Shown piece after piece: positions 8,053 through 15,487 of a DNA stretch of 30,560 bases. The number at the start of each line of letters is the position of its first letter. The first letter of the stretch is position 1. The notes beneath the pieces were generated by a model, which worked only from the letters and a program-made list of their open reading frames with translations, made no database searches and had not been told where the DNA came from. The stretch is from positions 1 to 30,560 of IMG/VR virus record IMGVR_UViG_3300035670_000943, one strand, 5' to 3'. This stretch comes from a virus. A program made the position numbers and the translations under genes.

Positions 8053-8469
8053 ATGGCACAGTTGGTTCTCAAGGATTGCAAGATCGAGATCGGTGCTACA
8101 CCGGTCACGCTGTCTGACCGCGCGAATTCCGTGACGCTCACCTATGAAATCGAGAGCGTCGAGGTGACTGCCTTCGGTGCCACTGGCCGTTCTTTCACCG
8201 GTGGCTTGCAGAACAACACCGTGGAAATCGAATTCATGCAGGACTTCGCTGCGTCGAATGTTGAGGCGACGATCTTTCCGCTCGTGGGCACCACGACAAC
8301 CGTGGCGATCACGCCGACCTCGAGCGCGGCCTCTGCCACGAATCCGAAGTACACAGTCACTGGCTGCTATCTCGCATCGCACACTCCAGTGGCTGGCGCG
8401 GTGGGCGAACTCGCGATGACCTCGCTCTCGTTCACTGGCGGCGTACTGACCAAGTCGACCGGCGCGTAA
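8053..8469 (+). CDS. Major tail protein
   Basis: Forms the stacked rings of the tail tube. The 138-aa product is nearly all predicted beta strand: VTLTYEIESVEVTAFG, then a loop with FTGGLQNNTVEIEFMQDF, then AVGELAMTSLSFTGG near the end. This resembles small lambda gpV-like or actinophage tube proteins. It lies just before the tail chaperone genes, the expected location. The size is at the low end for tube proteins. An ATG at 8053 follows a weak ribosome site. Confidence 0.82.
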   Translation: MAQLVLKDCKIEIGATPVTLSDRANSVTLTYEIESVEVTAFGATGRSFTGGLQNNTVEIEFMQDFAASNVEATIFPLVGTTTTVAITPTSSAASATNPKYTVTGCYLASHTPVAGAVGELAMTSLSFTGGVLTKSTGA

Positions 8470-8493
8470 GCGTCTCGAGGGAAGGGATCACAA

Positions 8494-8754
8494 ATGAGGA
8501 TCGCACTTACTGTCCAGTTTCAGGAGAGCGAGCAGGTGCACCGCACTGACGCGGTGTTCTCTGACTTCATCCAGTTCGAGAAGCAGTTCAACCGTTCGGT
8601 GGCTGCGTTCGAGCGTGAGTTGAAGTTGACCGATCTCGCGTATCTGGCGTGGTCATCGATGCGTCGCACCGGTATCACCACGAAGTCATTCGACGACTTC
8701 GTCGCGACGATCGAGGACATTTCCATCGCGGACGACGACGACCCAAAAGCCTGA
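8494..8754 (+). CDS. Tail assembly chaperone (G-type), unshifted product
   Basis: An 86-aa protein made by normal termination at 8752-8754. It is helical, with LTVQFQESEQVHRTDAVFS first and an acidic end (DDDDPKA). It is the short partner in the usual G/GT pair that coats the tape measure during tail assembly. It lies between the tube and the tape measure. The last codons contain the slippery CCCAAAA that gives the longer form. Confidence 0.85.
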   Translation: MRIALTVQFQESEQVHRTDAVFSDFIQFEKQFNRSVAAFERELKLTDLAYLAWSSMRRTGITTKSFDDFVATIEDISIADDDDPKA

Positions 8755-8900
8755 CCACCGGCAGCGCGCACGAGATCATCGCGTATCTCGCGTGCGAGAC
8801 CGGCATCGCTCCGGCTGTGCTCGTGGAAGAATCTGAGGAGATGCTGGACGCGATGTTGCAGTATCTGCGACGCAAGTACGAGGCGATGCGGAGGAAGTAG
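8494..8900 (+). CDS. Tail assembly chaperone (GT-type), -1 frameshift product
   Basis: Join 8494-8748 with 8748-8900, total 135 aa. At 8742-8748 the sequence C CCA AAA is a canonical X-XXY-YYZ slippery heptamer. Slipping back one base after the Lys codon continues as SLTTGSAHEII and ends with LRRKYEAMRRK. The downstream frame has no independent start with a good ribosome site at the junction. Its product (about 50 aa, helical) matches the T-domain seen in many siphophages. The ratio of G to GT helps set tail assembly. Confidence 0.85.
8742..8748 (+). promoter_or_regulatory. Programmed -1 frameshift site CCCAAAA
   Basis: Slippery heptamer in the chaperone gene, two codons before the zero-frame stop (TGA at 8752). 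Both tRNAs re-pair well in the -1 frame (CCA to CCC, AAA to AAA). I did not find an obvious long stem just downstream, so efficiency is unknown. Confidence 0.85.
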
Positions 8901-9538
8901 TGGCGCGGAAGGTCGAGTCTGGCTACGGCAAGGTGAATGTTCTCGGGCTGGCCGAGTTCCGGAAGTATGTGAAGCAGGCGACTGCTGACGGCTCCGGCGA
9001 GGAGGCTCTGAAGGAAGCGAACTACCGTGTCGGGCTGCAGGTGATCCGATGGGCGCAGCGTGAGGCTGCTGGCGACGCGCAACGCGCACAGGCTGCGGAC
9101 ACTCTCACTTCTACGCGGCGTGCCTATGGCGTGTATGTGACCGGAGGCGATCGGCAGACACCGTGGTTCGGCGGTGCGAACTTTGGCTCCGATCGCGATG
9201 TGCGTCGACTCGTGAAGGCTCCCAAGCAAGGGAAGCGATCACGCGCTACGCGTGTCCGGAATGACGAGGACATTGAGAAGGTTGTGCGGCGTGTCGAGGC
9301 GCAGTTTGTGGATCGTCGCGGCCGCACTGTCACCCAGCGTGAAGGCGGCAAGCGTGTCCGGCTCGCACGCACCAAGTCCGGATCTGTTCGCGTGATCCGA
9401 GGCTGGAACCAATTCGACAAGTGGAAGAAGGGGAAGGACTACTTCCTCTATCGCGGCATCGCAAAGCACTCTGATGATCTCGAGCGCATCTATCTGGACG
9501 AGATGGAAGCGGCTCTGCGTCAAGTGTTCCCCGACTAG
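8900..9538 (+). CDS. Putative tail/neck protein, weakly HK97 gp10-like
   Basis: A 212-aa basic protein from GTG at 8900, with GGAGG just upstream and a one-base overlap with the chaperone stop (TAGTG). It has an N-terminal helical part (VLGLAEFRKYVKQA, LKEANYRVGLQVIRWAQREA), then a Gly/aromatic region around WFGGANFGSD, a basic middle, and a C-terminal helix (ERIYLDEMEAALRQVF). Helix-loop-helix with a Gly/aromatic centre resembles gp10-like tail completion proteins, but the similarity is loose. Placement after the chaperones and before the tape measure is less usual for gp10. The function stays tentative. Confidence 0.6.
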   Translation: MARKVESGYGKVNVLGLAEFRKYVKQATADGSGEEALKEANYRVGLQVIRWAQREAAGDAQRAQAADTLTSTRRAYGVYVTGGDRQTPWFGGANFGSDRDVRRLVKAPKQGKRSRATRVRNDEDIEKVVRRVEAQFVDRRGRTVTQREGGKRVRLARTKSGSVRVIRGWNQFDKWKKGKDYFLYRGIAKHSDDLERIYLDEMEAALRQVFPD

Positions 9539-9552
9539 GCTCGACTCCGATC

Positions 9553-12138
9553 ATGGCTGGCACACGCAAACTCACGCTGCAGATCCTCGGTAATGCGAAG
9601 GGTGCTCTGACTGCTCTCGGACAGACCGATTCCGCGAGTGCGAAGTTCGGCACCCAGATGAGCGCAGTCTCGAGGAAGGTGGGATTGGCATTCGCCGGTA
9701 TCACCGCTGCTGCCGGCTACATGGGCACCAAGTTTGTGTCGGCCGCGTATGAGTCGCAGAAGGTGATGAAGCAGACCGAGGCTGTGATCGCGGCTACCGG
9801 CAAGGCCGCTGGCATGACTTCGACGCAGGTGGCCGATCTCGCAGAGTCGCTGTCAATGAAAACCGGTGTCGACGACGAACAGATCCAGTCGTCTCTCAAC
9901 ATGCTGCTCACTTTCAAGCAGGTGCGAAACGAGATGGGTGCCGGCAACGATGTGTTTAACCGTGCTAGCGCGGTGATGCTCGATCTGGCGAATGTGTTCG
10001 GCTCGACTGACTCGGCCGCGATGCAGTTGGGCAAGGCTCTGTCTGATCCGGTGCGTGGTGTGACCGCTCTGCGGCGCGCCGGTGTGAACTTCACTGAGCA
10101 GCAGCAGGAGCAGATCAAGACGCTTGTCGCGTCTGGCAGGACTCTCGAGGCGCAGAAACTGATTCTGGCTGAGGTCGAGTCTCAGGTAGGTGGCACTGCT
10201 GCCGCGTCTGCGACGGCCTTCGACAAGATGCGTGTCGCTGTCGGGAATGTGCAGGAGGAGATCGGCGGCTTGCTGATTCCAGTTGTGGAGCGCATCTCGA
10301 ACTATGTGATCTCAAATGTCGTGCCGGTGTTCGAGGAATTCGCTGCGATCACTGGCGAGCAGGGACTTGGGGCTGGGATCGAGTATCTGTCTGGCTCGAT
10401 TCTGAATCTGTTCACCGGACTTGGCACTGGCGGCAAGATCGTGCTCGGCCTTGTGTCCGGATTCGCTGCTCTGAAGGTAGCGACGCTCACCTACTCCGGT
10501 GTGATGGGTGCTCTGAATGTGATCACGACCGTCACGAGTGGCTCACTGTCGACGCTGATCACACGGCTCGGCGCGGCGAAGGTTGCGATGATGGCGGCTG
10601 GCGGTGTGACCGCTCTGCTCTCTGTGGCCGCGACTCTGTACGGCGTGTACTCATCCAAGAAGGCTGACGCTGCGAACAAGACGATGGATCTGGTCAATGC
10701 GTTGAAGCAGGAAGGGCAGGCGCAGAAGGAGGCTCTGGCGCAGGCGTACCGCAATGATTCGCAGTTCCGGAAGTCGATCGACACGCTGACTTCTCTCGGC
10801 CACCAGACGAGCGCGTTCAGCGCGTATGTGCAGAACGGCACTGGCATTCTGTCGATCTACGAGCGGTATGTGAAGGAATACAACGCGTCGCTTGCAGAGA
10901 TGAATGTCGTGACCGGCAACGCATCTCCGGCTCTCGATCGCAAGGCTGCTGCCATCGACGCGCTCCGCGAGAAGATTCCGCGTCTGCGGAATGCGACTGA
11001 TGATCAAGTTGTGGGATTCCTCAACATGATGAAGGTGATGTCCGGTGTCCGTGCCGAGTTCAAGGCCGGCGAGGAAGCGATGAAGGTGTTCGGCGCGACC
11101 GCTGCCAGCGTGACTCCGACCGTCACCGGCACTGGCACGGCCGCTGATGAGACAGGCAAGAAAACCAAGACGCTCGCGGAGAAGATTCGTGACTTCAAGA
11201 CTGCGCTTGAGTCTGCGTCCGGTGCGCAGCGATCCTTCCAGTCTGCTGTCGGGGATACGAAGAAGGCGCAGGACGCTCTCGCAACTGCGACGACCAATGT
11301 CGCGAACGCGCAGGCTCACTTCGATCAGATCGTCCGTGGCTACGGTGCCGGCTCCACACAAGCAGCCGATGCTCAGGGTGTGCTCGAGCAGGCGCAGCGT
11401 GACGCGACCCGTGCCGGTTTCGATCTGGAGCGCGCCAACTACGCAGTGACCGACGCTGTCGAAGCATTGAACGAGGCGCGTGCTGGCGGCAACGCAGAGG
11501 AGATCAGGCTCGCGGAGATCGCTCTCGCGGAGGCGCAGTTCGCTGTCACCGAGCAGCAGATCCGGCAGCGTGAAGCAACGGACGCTGTGACGGCTGCGCA
11601 GACCCGTCTGAACGAAGTGGTGAACGGTGCGGCTGAAGGATCGACGACCTACAAGGCTGCGCAGGATGCTCTCACTGCCGCCCAGCAAGCACAGGTCGAT
11701 GCGACCGATCGTCTGACTGATGCGAAGTATCGCGAGGGTGAAGCGACGCGCCGGCTCGCGCAGGAAGAGGCACGGCTGCTCGCGCTGAAGTCGATCGTCA
11801 AAACGAAGAAGGGGAAGAAGGCTGTTCAGGGATTCGTCATGGGTGGCGGTGTGCTGCCGCAGAAGGTGATCGATGTTCTGAACAAGTTGGGTGCGAACAT
11901 TCCGGCTCTCGCGTCCGGTGGCATCGCGACGAAGGCGACGCTGGCTCTGATCGGGGAACGCGCTCCGGAGGCTGTCATCCCTCTCGACCGGCTCGGGGAC
12001 ATGGGTGGCGGCGGTGGCGACACTTTCATTGTGAATGTGAACAGCAAGATCGCGGACGAGACGCTGCCGGATCTGCTCGTGGCCGAGTTGCGGAAGTTCA
12101 ACCGCCGCTCCGGTGCGATCAACATTCAGGTGGCGTGA
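9553..12138 (+). CDS. Tape measure protein
   Basis: Sets tail length and is ejected ahead of the DNA. At 861 aa it is by far the largest product. The N-terminal third is Ala/Gly/Ser-rich and helical. Residues about 296-366 are a hydrophobic block with candidate membrane helices (IVLGLVSGFAALKVATL, MMAAGGVTALLSVAATLYGV). Residues about 546-746 are a long Ala/Gln/Glu coiled coil. The C-terminus has LIGERAPEAVIPLDRLG (about 800-816) and a Gly run, a common tape-measure end. At about 0.15 nm per residue the tail would be near 130 nm, which is an inference. Confidence 0.93.
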   Translation: MAGTRKLTLQILGNAKGALTALGQTDSASAKFGTQMSAVSRKVGLAFAGITAAAGYMGTKFVSAAYESQKVMKQTEAVIAATGKAAGMTSTQVADLAESLSMKTGVDDEQIQSSLNMLLTFKQVRNEMGAGNDVFNRASAVMLDLANVFGSTDSAAMQLGKALSDPVRGVTALRRAGVNFTEQQQEQIKTLVASGRTLEAQKLILAEVESQVGGTAAASATAFDKMRVAVGNVQEEIGGLLIPVVERISNYVISNVVPVFEEFAAITGEQGLGAGIEYLSGSILNLFTGLGTGGKIVLGLVSGFAALKVATLTYSGVMGALNVITTVTSGSLSTLITRLGAAKVAMMAAGGVTALLSVAATLYGVYSSKKADAANKTMDLVNALKQEGQAQKEALAQAYRNDSQFRKSIDTLTSLGHQTSAFSAYVQNGTGILSIYERYVKEYNASLAEMNVVTGNASPALDRKAAAIDALREKIPRLRNATDDQVVGFLNMMKVMSGVRAEFKAGEEAMKVFGATAASVTPTVTGTGTAADETGKKTKTLAEKIRDFKTALESASGAQRSFQSAVGDTKKAQDALATATTNVANAQAHFDQIVRGYGAGSTQAADAQGVLEQAQRDATRAGFDLERANYAVTDAVEALNEARAGGNAEEIRLAEIALAEAQFAVTEQQIRQREATDAVTAAQTRLNEVVNGAAEGSTTYKAAQDALTAAQQAQVDATDRLTDAKYREGEATRRLAQEEARLLALKSIVKTKKGKKAVQGFVMGGGVLPQKVIDVLNKLGANIPALASGGIATKATLALIGERAPEAVIPLDRLGDMGGGGGDTFIVNVNSKIADETLPDLLVAELRKFNRRSGAINIQVA

Positions 12139-12926
12139 TGGGTGGGCTGGCTGCTCTCGGCGCGTACAAGGTGGAGTTGGACGCTGGGTTCATCCGGAAC
12201 CAGTTCATTCTGGGATCGTCTCTGCTCGGCGGTGAGGACAGGCTCGGCGGCACGACTTCATTCTTCGATGTGACGGAGTATGTGACGAATGTGCAGATCA
12301 AGCGTGGCCGCGATTCGCAGGACGCACAGTTCGGTGCGTCGACTTGCACGATCACGATCGACGATCTGCTCGGGGAGGACAAGTTCTCTGTCGCGAATCA
12401 AGCGTCACCGTATTGGAACAACGAACGCGGCCGTCTCGGATTCGAGCCGCGACGCAAGGTGCGCATCTCGAGGGACGGCGAGTATCTGTTCGTCGGCATC
12501 ATTCAGGCATATGACACGGAGTTCTCGATCGACGGGCACAACATTGTGACGGTGCGCTGCGCTGATGCCTTTTCGCTGCTCTCTCAGACAGTGATCCAGC
12601 CGTTCACGCCGCCATCGGAATACTCCGGTGTCCGTGTCGACCGGATTCTGGCGCGACCGGAAATCTCATACCCTCTCGACCCTGTGCCGATCATCGCGAC
12701 CGGTGTCGCGCTGCTCTCCGAGGTGGAGGTGACCGCGCAGACACCGCTGGCCTACTTCAACACGATCATCGCATCTGCGGAACAAGGCCGGCTGTATGTG
12801 AACCGTTCCGGTGCTCTTGTCTGGGAGGCACGCACTCCGAAGGCCGTGTCCACCGTTGCGTCGATCATTTTCACAGATGACGGCTCCGGCTACCCCTACT
12901 CGACTCTCGAGGTGATCTACGAATGA
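12138..12926 (+). CDS. Minor tail protein (N-terminal half of a commonly single family)
   Basis: A 262-aa beta-rich protein. ATG at 12138 overlaps the tape measure stop (TGATG); a GTG one codon earlier is the alternative. The middle (QIKRGRDSQDAQFGASTCTI, then SPYWNNERGRLGFEPRRKVRIS and LFVGIIQAYD) follows the pattern of actinophage minor tail or hub proteins. It ends FTDDGSGYPYSTLEVIYE, which in relatives I know runs on into the region found here in the next gene. It overlaps that gene by ATGA. It probably forms part of the tail tip. Confidence 0.75.
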   Translation: MGGLAALGAYKVELDAGFIRNQFILGSSLLGGEDRLGGTTSFFDVTEYVTNVQIKRGRDSQDAQFGASTCTITIDDLLGEDKFSVANQASPYWNNERGRLGFEPRRKVRISRDGEYLFVGIIQAYDTEFSIDGHNIVTVRCADAFSLLSQTVIQPFTPPSEYSGVRVDRILARPEISYPLDPVPIIATGVALLSEVEVTAQTPLAYFNTIIASAEQGRLYVNRSGALVWEARTPKAVSTVASIIFTDDGSGYPYSTLEVIYE

Positions 12927-13462
12927 GTCTGTTCACATCGCAGTCGATCCGGCCGGACTCGCTCGTCAACTATGTGTCGATCGTTGTCTCCCCTAATCCG
13001 CTCGAGCCGACACCGTCAATTCAGACCGTCGAGGACGCGGACTCGCAAGGCAACTATGGTGTGCAGTCGATCTCGATCGACGGCTCGCTGCTGGCCACCA
13101 ACGCAGACGCGGAACTGCTCGCGGACTATCTGATCCGACCCGACCCTAACTTCTGGTTCACCGGACTGTCATTCGAGATGGCTGCTCTCACTGAGGCACA
13201 GCGTGACGCGATCACGACGCTTGAGATCGGCTCCCTCGTGGCGGTGCGGAAGTCATTCAAGTACGGCACACCATCTGTGGTGACTAAGACGCTGTATGTC
13301 GAGGGGATCGAGCACCGTCTGACTCCAGCAGGGCACCGCGTGGATCTGTATTTCTCGCCGGTGGGATTCAGCGAGGCATGGCAGGATGTGACTGGGACGC
13401 TGCAGTGGGGACAAGTCGCGGCTGGCCTATCGTGGACTAATCTGATCTGGAACCAGTTGTAG
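12923..13462 (+). CDS. Minor tail protein (C-terminal half)
   Basis: A 179-aa protein starting at an ATGA overlap with the previous gene. It opens with SLVNYVSIVVSPN and a SQGNYGVQSISIDGSLLATNADAE-type segment, then GIEHRLTPAGHRVDLYFSP and ends with LQWGQVAAGLSWTNLIW. In other actinophage minor tail proteins these pieces follow directly after the IPY-type strand that closes the upstream gene here. The two genes together therefore look like one protein split in two but kept translationally coupled. Likely a tail-tip component. Confidence 0.75.
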   Translation: MSLFTSQSIRPDSLVNYVSIVVSPNPLEPTPSIQTVEDADSQGNYGVQSISIDGSLLATNADAELLADYLIRPDPNFWFTGLSFEMAALTEAQRDAITTLEIGSLVAVRKSFKYGTPSVVTKTLYVEGIEHRLTPAGHRVDLYFSPVGFSEAWQDVTGTLQWGQVAAGLSWTNLIWNQL

Positions 13463-13469
13463 GAGAAGC

Positions 13470-14537
13470 ATGGGAAGCACCACCACAAACTTTGCGATTC
13501 CGTATCCTGCCGTCACCGACTTCGTCACTGATGGTGCGCAGAACATGGAGGACATTGCCGAGCGTGTCGACGCTGTGCTCGGCGCGGTGACCGGTGGACG
13601 CAACCGTCTGATCAACGGCGACTTCCGTGTCGCCCAGCGCGGCACCAGTTTCGTCGCCGGCGCGAACAACGACGACACCTACAACCTTGATCGCTGGACT
13701 CTGCTCTCTGACGGCAACGACATTGTCGATGTGACGCAAGCGAATGTGGCACCGACCGGTGGGCTGTTCTCGATCGGGCTGGATGTCGAGACCGCGAACA
13801 AGAAGTTCGGGATTCTGCAGATCATCGAGCAGCGGAACATCATCGGCTGCTATGGCCAGCAGTGCACCCTGTCGTTCAAGTTCCGCACCAGCGGTTCGTC
13901 GATCAACAATGTGAAGGCGGCGATCCTGTCGTGGACTGGCACCGCGGACACGGTGACGAGCGATGTCGTCTCAGCGTGGAATGCGGACAACACGATTCCG
14001 ACTTGGGCGACGAACTGGACAGCGGAGAACACGCCAGCGAACTTGAATCCATCTAACAGTTGGCAGACCGCGACGATCACTGCGCTCGTGGACACGGCCA
14101 GCGTCAACAACATCGCGGTGTTCATTTGGTGCGATGATCTGACGACAACGATCGGTGACTTTCTGTATGTCACTGATGTGCAGTTCGAGGTGGGTGAGAC
14201 CGGCTCGACATTTGAGCGGCGACAGATGCAACAGGAACTTGCACTCTGCCAGCGGTATTACCAGCGACTAGGTAATGCGAACCTCGGTATCTGGGGAACG
14301 GGCTACACGCCTACATTTTCGCAGTATGTAAGTGTCTATCTTGCTTATCGGGTGAACACCAGAACGACGTCACCGACGATTACGAAAGTCGGCACATGGG
14401 GTGGAGTATCAACAAACTTCATTGGCATCACCGACTCTGGTGTGACGATCTATCACGGTGGAAGTGCGTCAGCAGGATTCTGGGAGTTCTACACTCTCTC
14501 TGCAAGTACCTATGTCGAGGTATCTAATGAACTTTGA
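13470..14537 (+). CDS. Tail fibre / receptor-binding protein with carbohydrate-binding-like domain
   Basis: A 355-aa structural protein with AGGAG before its ATG. Residues 1-43 attach to the tail (FAIPYPAVTDFVTDGAQNM). NRLINGDFRVAQRG (45-58) followed by a YNLDRW turn starts a jelly-roll domain like carbohydrate-binding modules in many phage fibres. FEVGETGSTFERR with ELALCQRYYQRL (about 238-266) is a widespread phage fibre linker. The C-terminal part (from about 14240) has lower G+C and freer codon use than the rest, and carries the only ACGT word in the window. Its role is likely host-surface binding. Confidence 0.8.
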   Translation: MGSTTTNFAIPYPAVTDFVTDGAQNMEDIAERVDAVLGAVTGGRNRLINGDFRVAQRGTSFVAGANNDDTYNLDRWTLLSDGNDIVDVTQANVAPTGGLFSIGLDVETANKKFGILQIIEQRNIIGCYGQQCTLSFKFRTSGSSINNVKAAILSWTGTADTVTSDVVSAWNADNTIPTWATNWTAENTPANLNPSNSWQTATITALVDTASVNNIAVFIWCDDLTTTIGDFLYVTDVQFEVGETGSTFERRQMQQELALCQRYYQRLGNANLGIWGTGYTPTFSQYVSVYLAYRVNTRTTSPTITKVGTWGGVSTNFIGITDSGVTIYHGGSASAGFWEFYTLSASTYVEVSNEL

Positions 14538-14691
14538 TATTGAATACTGGCTGGCCGTTGACGGTTGGATTCATTGGTCAAGCGACGACGAGAGTGGCGT
14601 GTTCAACGAGACTGATACCACGGGTCGATACGACAAATATTTGCTGTGGCTTGCTGACGGCAACGAGCCACAAGAATGGAGTGGCAAGTAA
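14527..14691 (+). CDS. Hypothetical 54-aa acidic protein in the fibre region
   Basis: Starts at ATG 14527 with GAGG upstream, overlaps the fibre gene's end by 11 bases and ends in TAATG shared with the next gene. The product is rich in Asp, Glu and Trp (FDIEYWLAVDGWIHW, then YDKYLLWLADG). It could be a fibre chaperone or a small structural partner. I recognise no family. The tight overlaps at both ends support a real gene. Confidence 0.6.
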   Translation: MNFDIEYWLAVDGWIHWSSDDESGVFNETDTTGRYDKYLLWLADGNEPQEWSGK

Positions 14692-15446
14692 TGGCTGGTG
14701 CTGGAGCGAAGTTGTTCGTTGATGGTGAGGCTCTTGATGCGGCCGAGGTGAACACTTATTTGATGGATCAGTCGATCATGCGTTTCGCGACGACAGCAGC
14801 GCGTGACGCTGCGTTCGGCGGTGTTGGTGAGCCTGCTCTCGCTGAGGGTATGACTTGCTACATCGATGCGGATAACTCGATCTATACCTATGACGGTGGC
14901 TCGTGGGTGAAGATGGTCAGCACAAGCCAACCGAACGGACTTTGGCTGATCAGTTCAGGAACCAATAGCGGTGCGACTGGCTACAACCACGATTCAGTAT
15001 TTACTTCAGAGTTTCGCAACTATCGAGTTGTTCTTACCAATGTAGAAGTCTCAACCGCAGGTCGTGCGATACGACTGAACTATCGAAGTGCTGGCTCAAC
15101 GAATAACACAAGCAACTACAACTATGCGTATCGTGGCTTGCGTGAAACAGGTGTGACTGCTGATACAAGTTCAGGTGGTGCGGTGGGCTTCGCTGAGGTA
15201 GGTATTTACATCGACAACTTTCCTGATACTCCGCTTGCTGGTGCGTCGTTCGACATTTATTCGCCTCAGTTAGCGGCGCGAACTGGCGCAACTTCTATCG
15301 CGTATGCCTATGAAGGTCTGGCGTTTCAATACAGGCAGGGTGGGTTCCTCTTCAACCAAGCGAATACATTTGACGGCTTCAGGCTATTCCTCTCTGGGTC
15401 AGGCAACTTCAAATACGAGTTCGCTATTTATGGGTACGGCGACTAA
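14691..15446 (+). CDS. Minor tail protein with variable C-terminal receptor-binding region
   Basis: A 251-aa product. ATG 14691 overlaps the preceding stop (TAATG) and is preferred over an in-frame ATG at 14676. The N-terminus (AKLFVDGEALDAAEVNTYLMDQ-type, residues 6-27) is a common actinophage tail-attachment module, followed by a GMTCYIDADNSIYTYDGGSWV strand unit. After LWLISSG the C-terminal 160 residues are beta-rich and Asn/Ser/Tyr-rich, typical of a receptor-binding tip. The DNA is clearly AT-richer: 25 of 60 bases G+C at 15001-15060, against 40 of 60 at 10021-10080. Probable exchange hotspot. Confidence 0.78.
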   Translation: MAGAGAKLFVDGEALDAAEVNTYLMDQSIMRFATTAARDAAFGGVGEPALAEGMTCYIDADNSIYTYDGGSWVKMVSTSQPNGLWLISSGTNSGATGYNHDSVFTSEFRNYRVVLTNVEVSTAGRAIRLNYRSAGSTNNTSNYNYAYRGLRETGVTADTSSGGAVGFAEVGIYIDNFPDTPLAGASFDIYSPQLAARTGATSIAYAYEGLAFQYRQGGFLFNQANTFDGFRLFLSGSGNFKYEFAIYGYGD

Positions 15447-15487
15447 TGGCTACTGAGGTTGTCGTTGCTCTCATCGCTGGCGGCTGA
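15446..15487 (+). other. 13-codon mini-ORF bridging tail and surface protein genes
   Basis: ATG 15446 overlaps the fibre stop (TAATG), and its stop overlaps the next start (TGATG). The product is MATEVVVALIAGG. It may only carry ribosomes across to the next gene. It also resembles the first residues of small one-helix phage membrane proteins, so it may be a truncated remnant. Confidence 0.25.

Noticed and set aside
13850-15446. Diversity-generating retroelement in the fibre genes
   Set aside because: No reverse transcriptase frame and no template/variable repeat pair was seen anywhere in the window.
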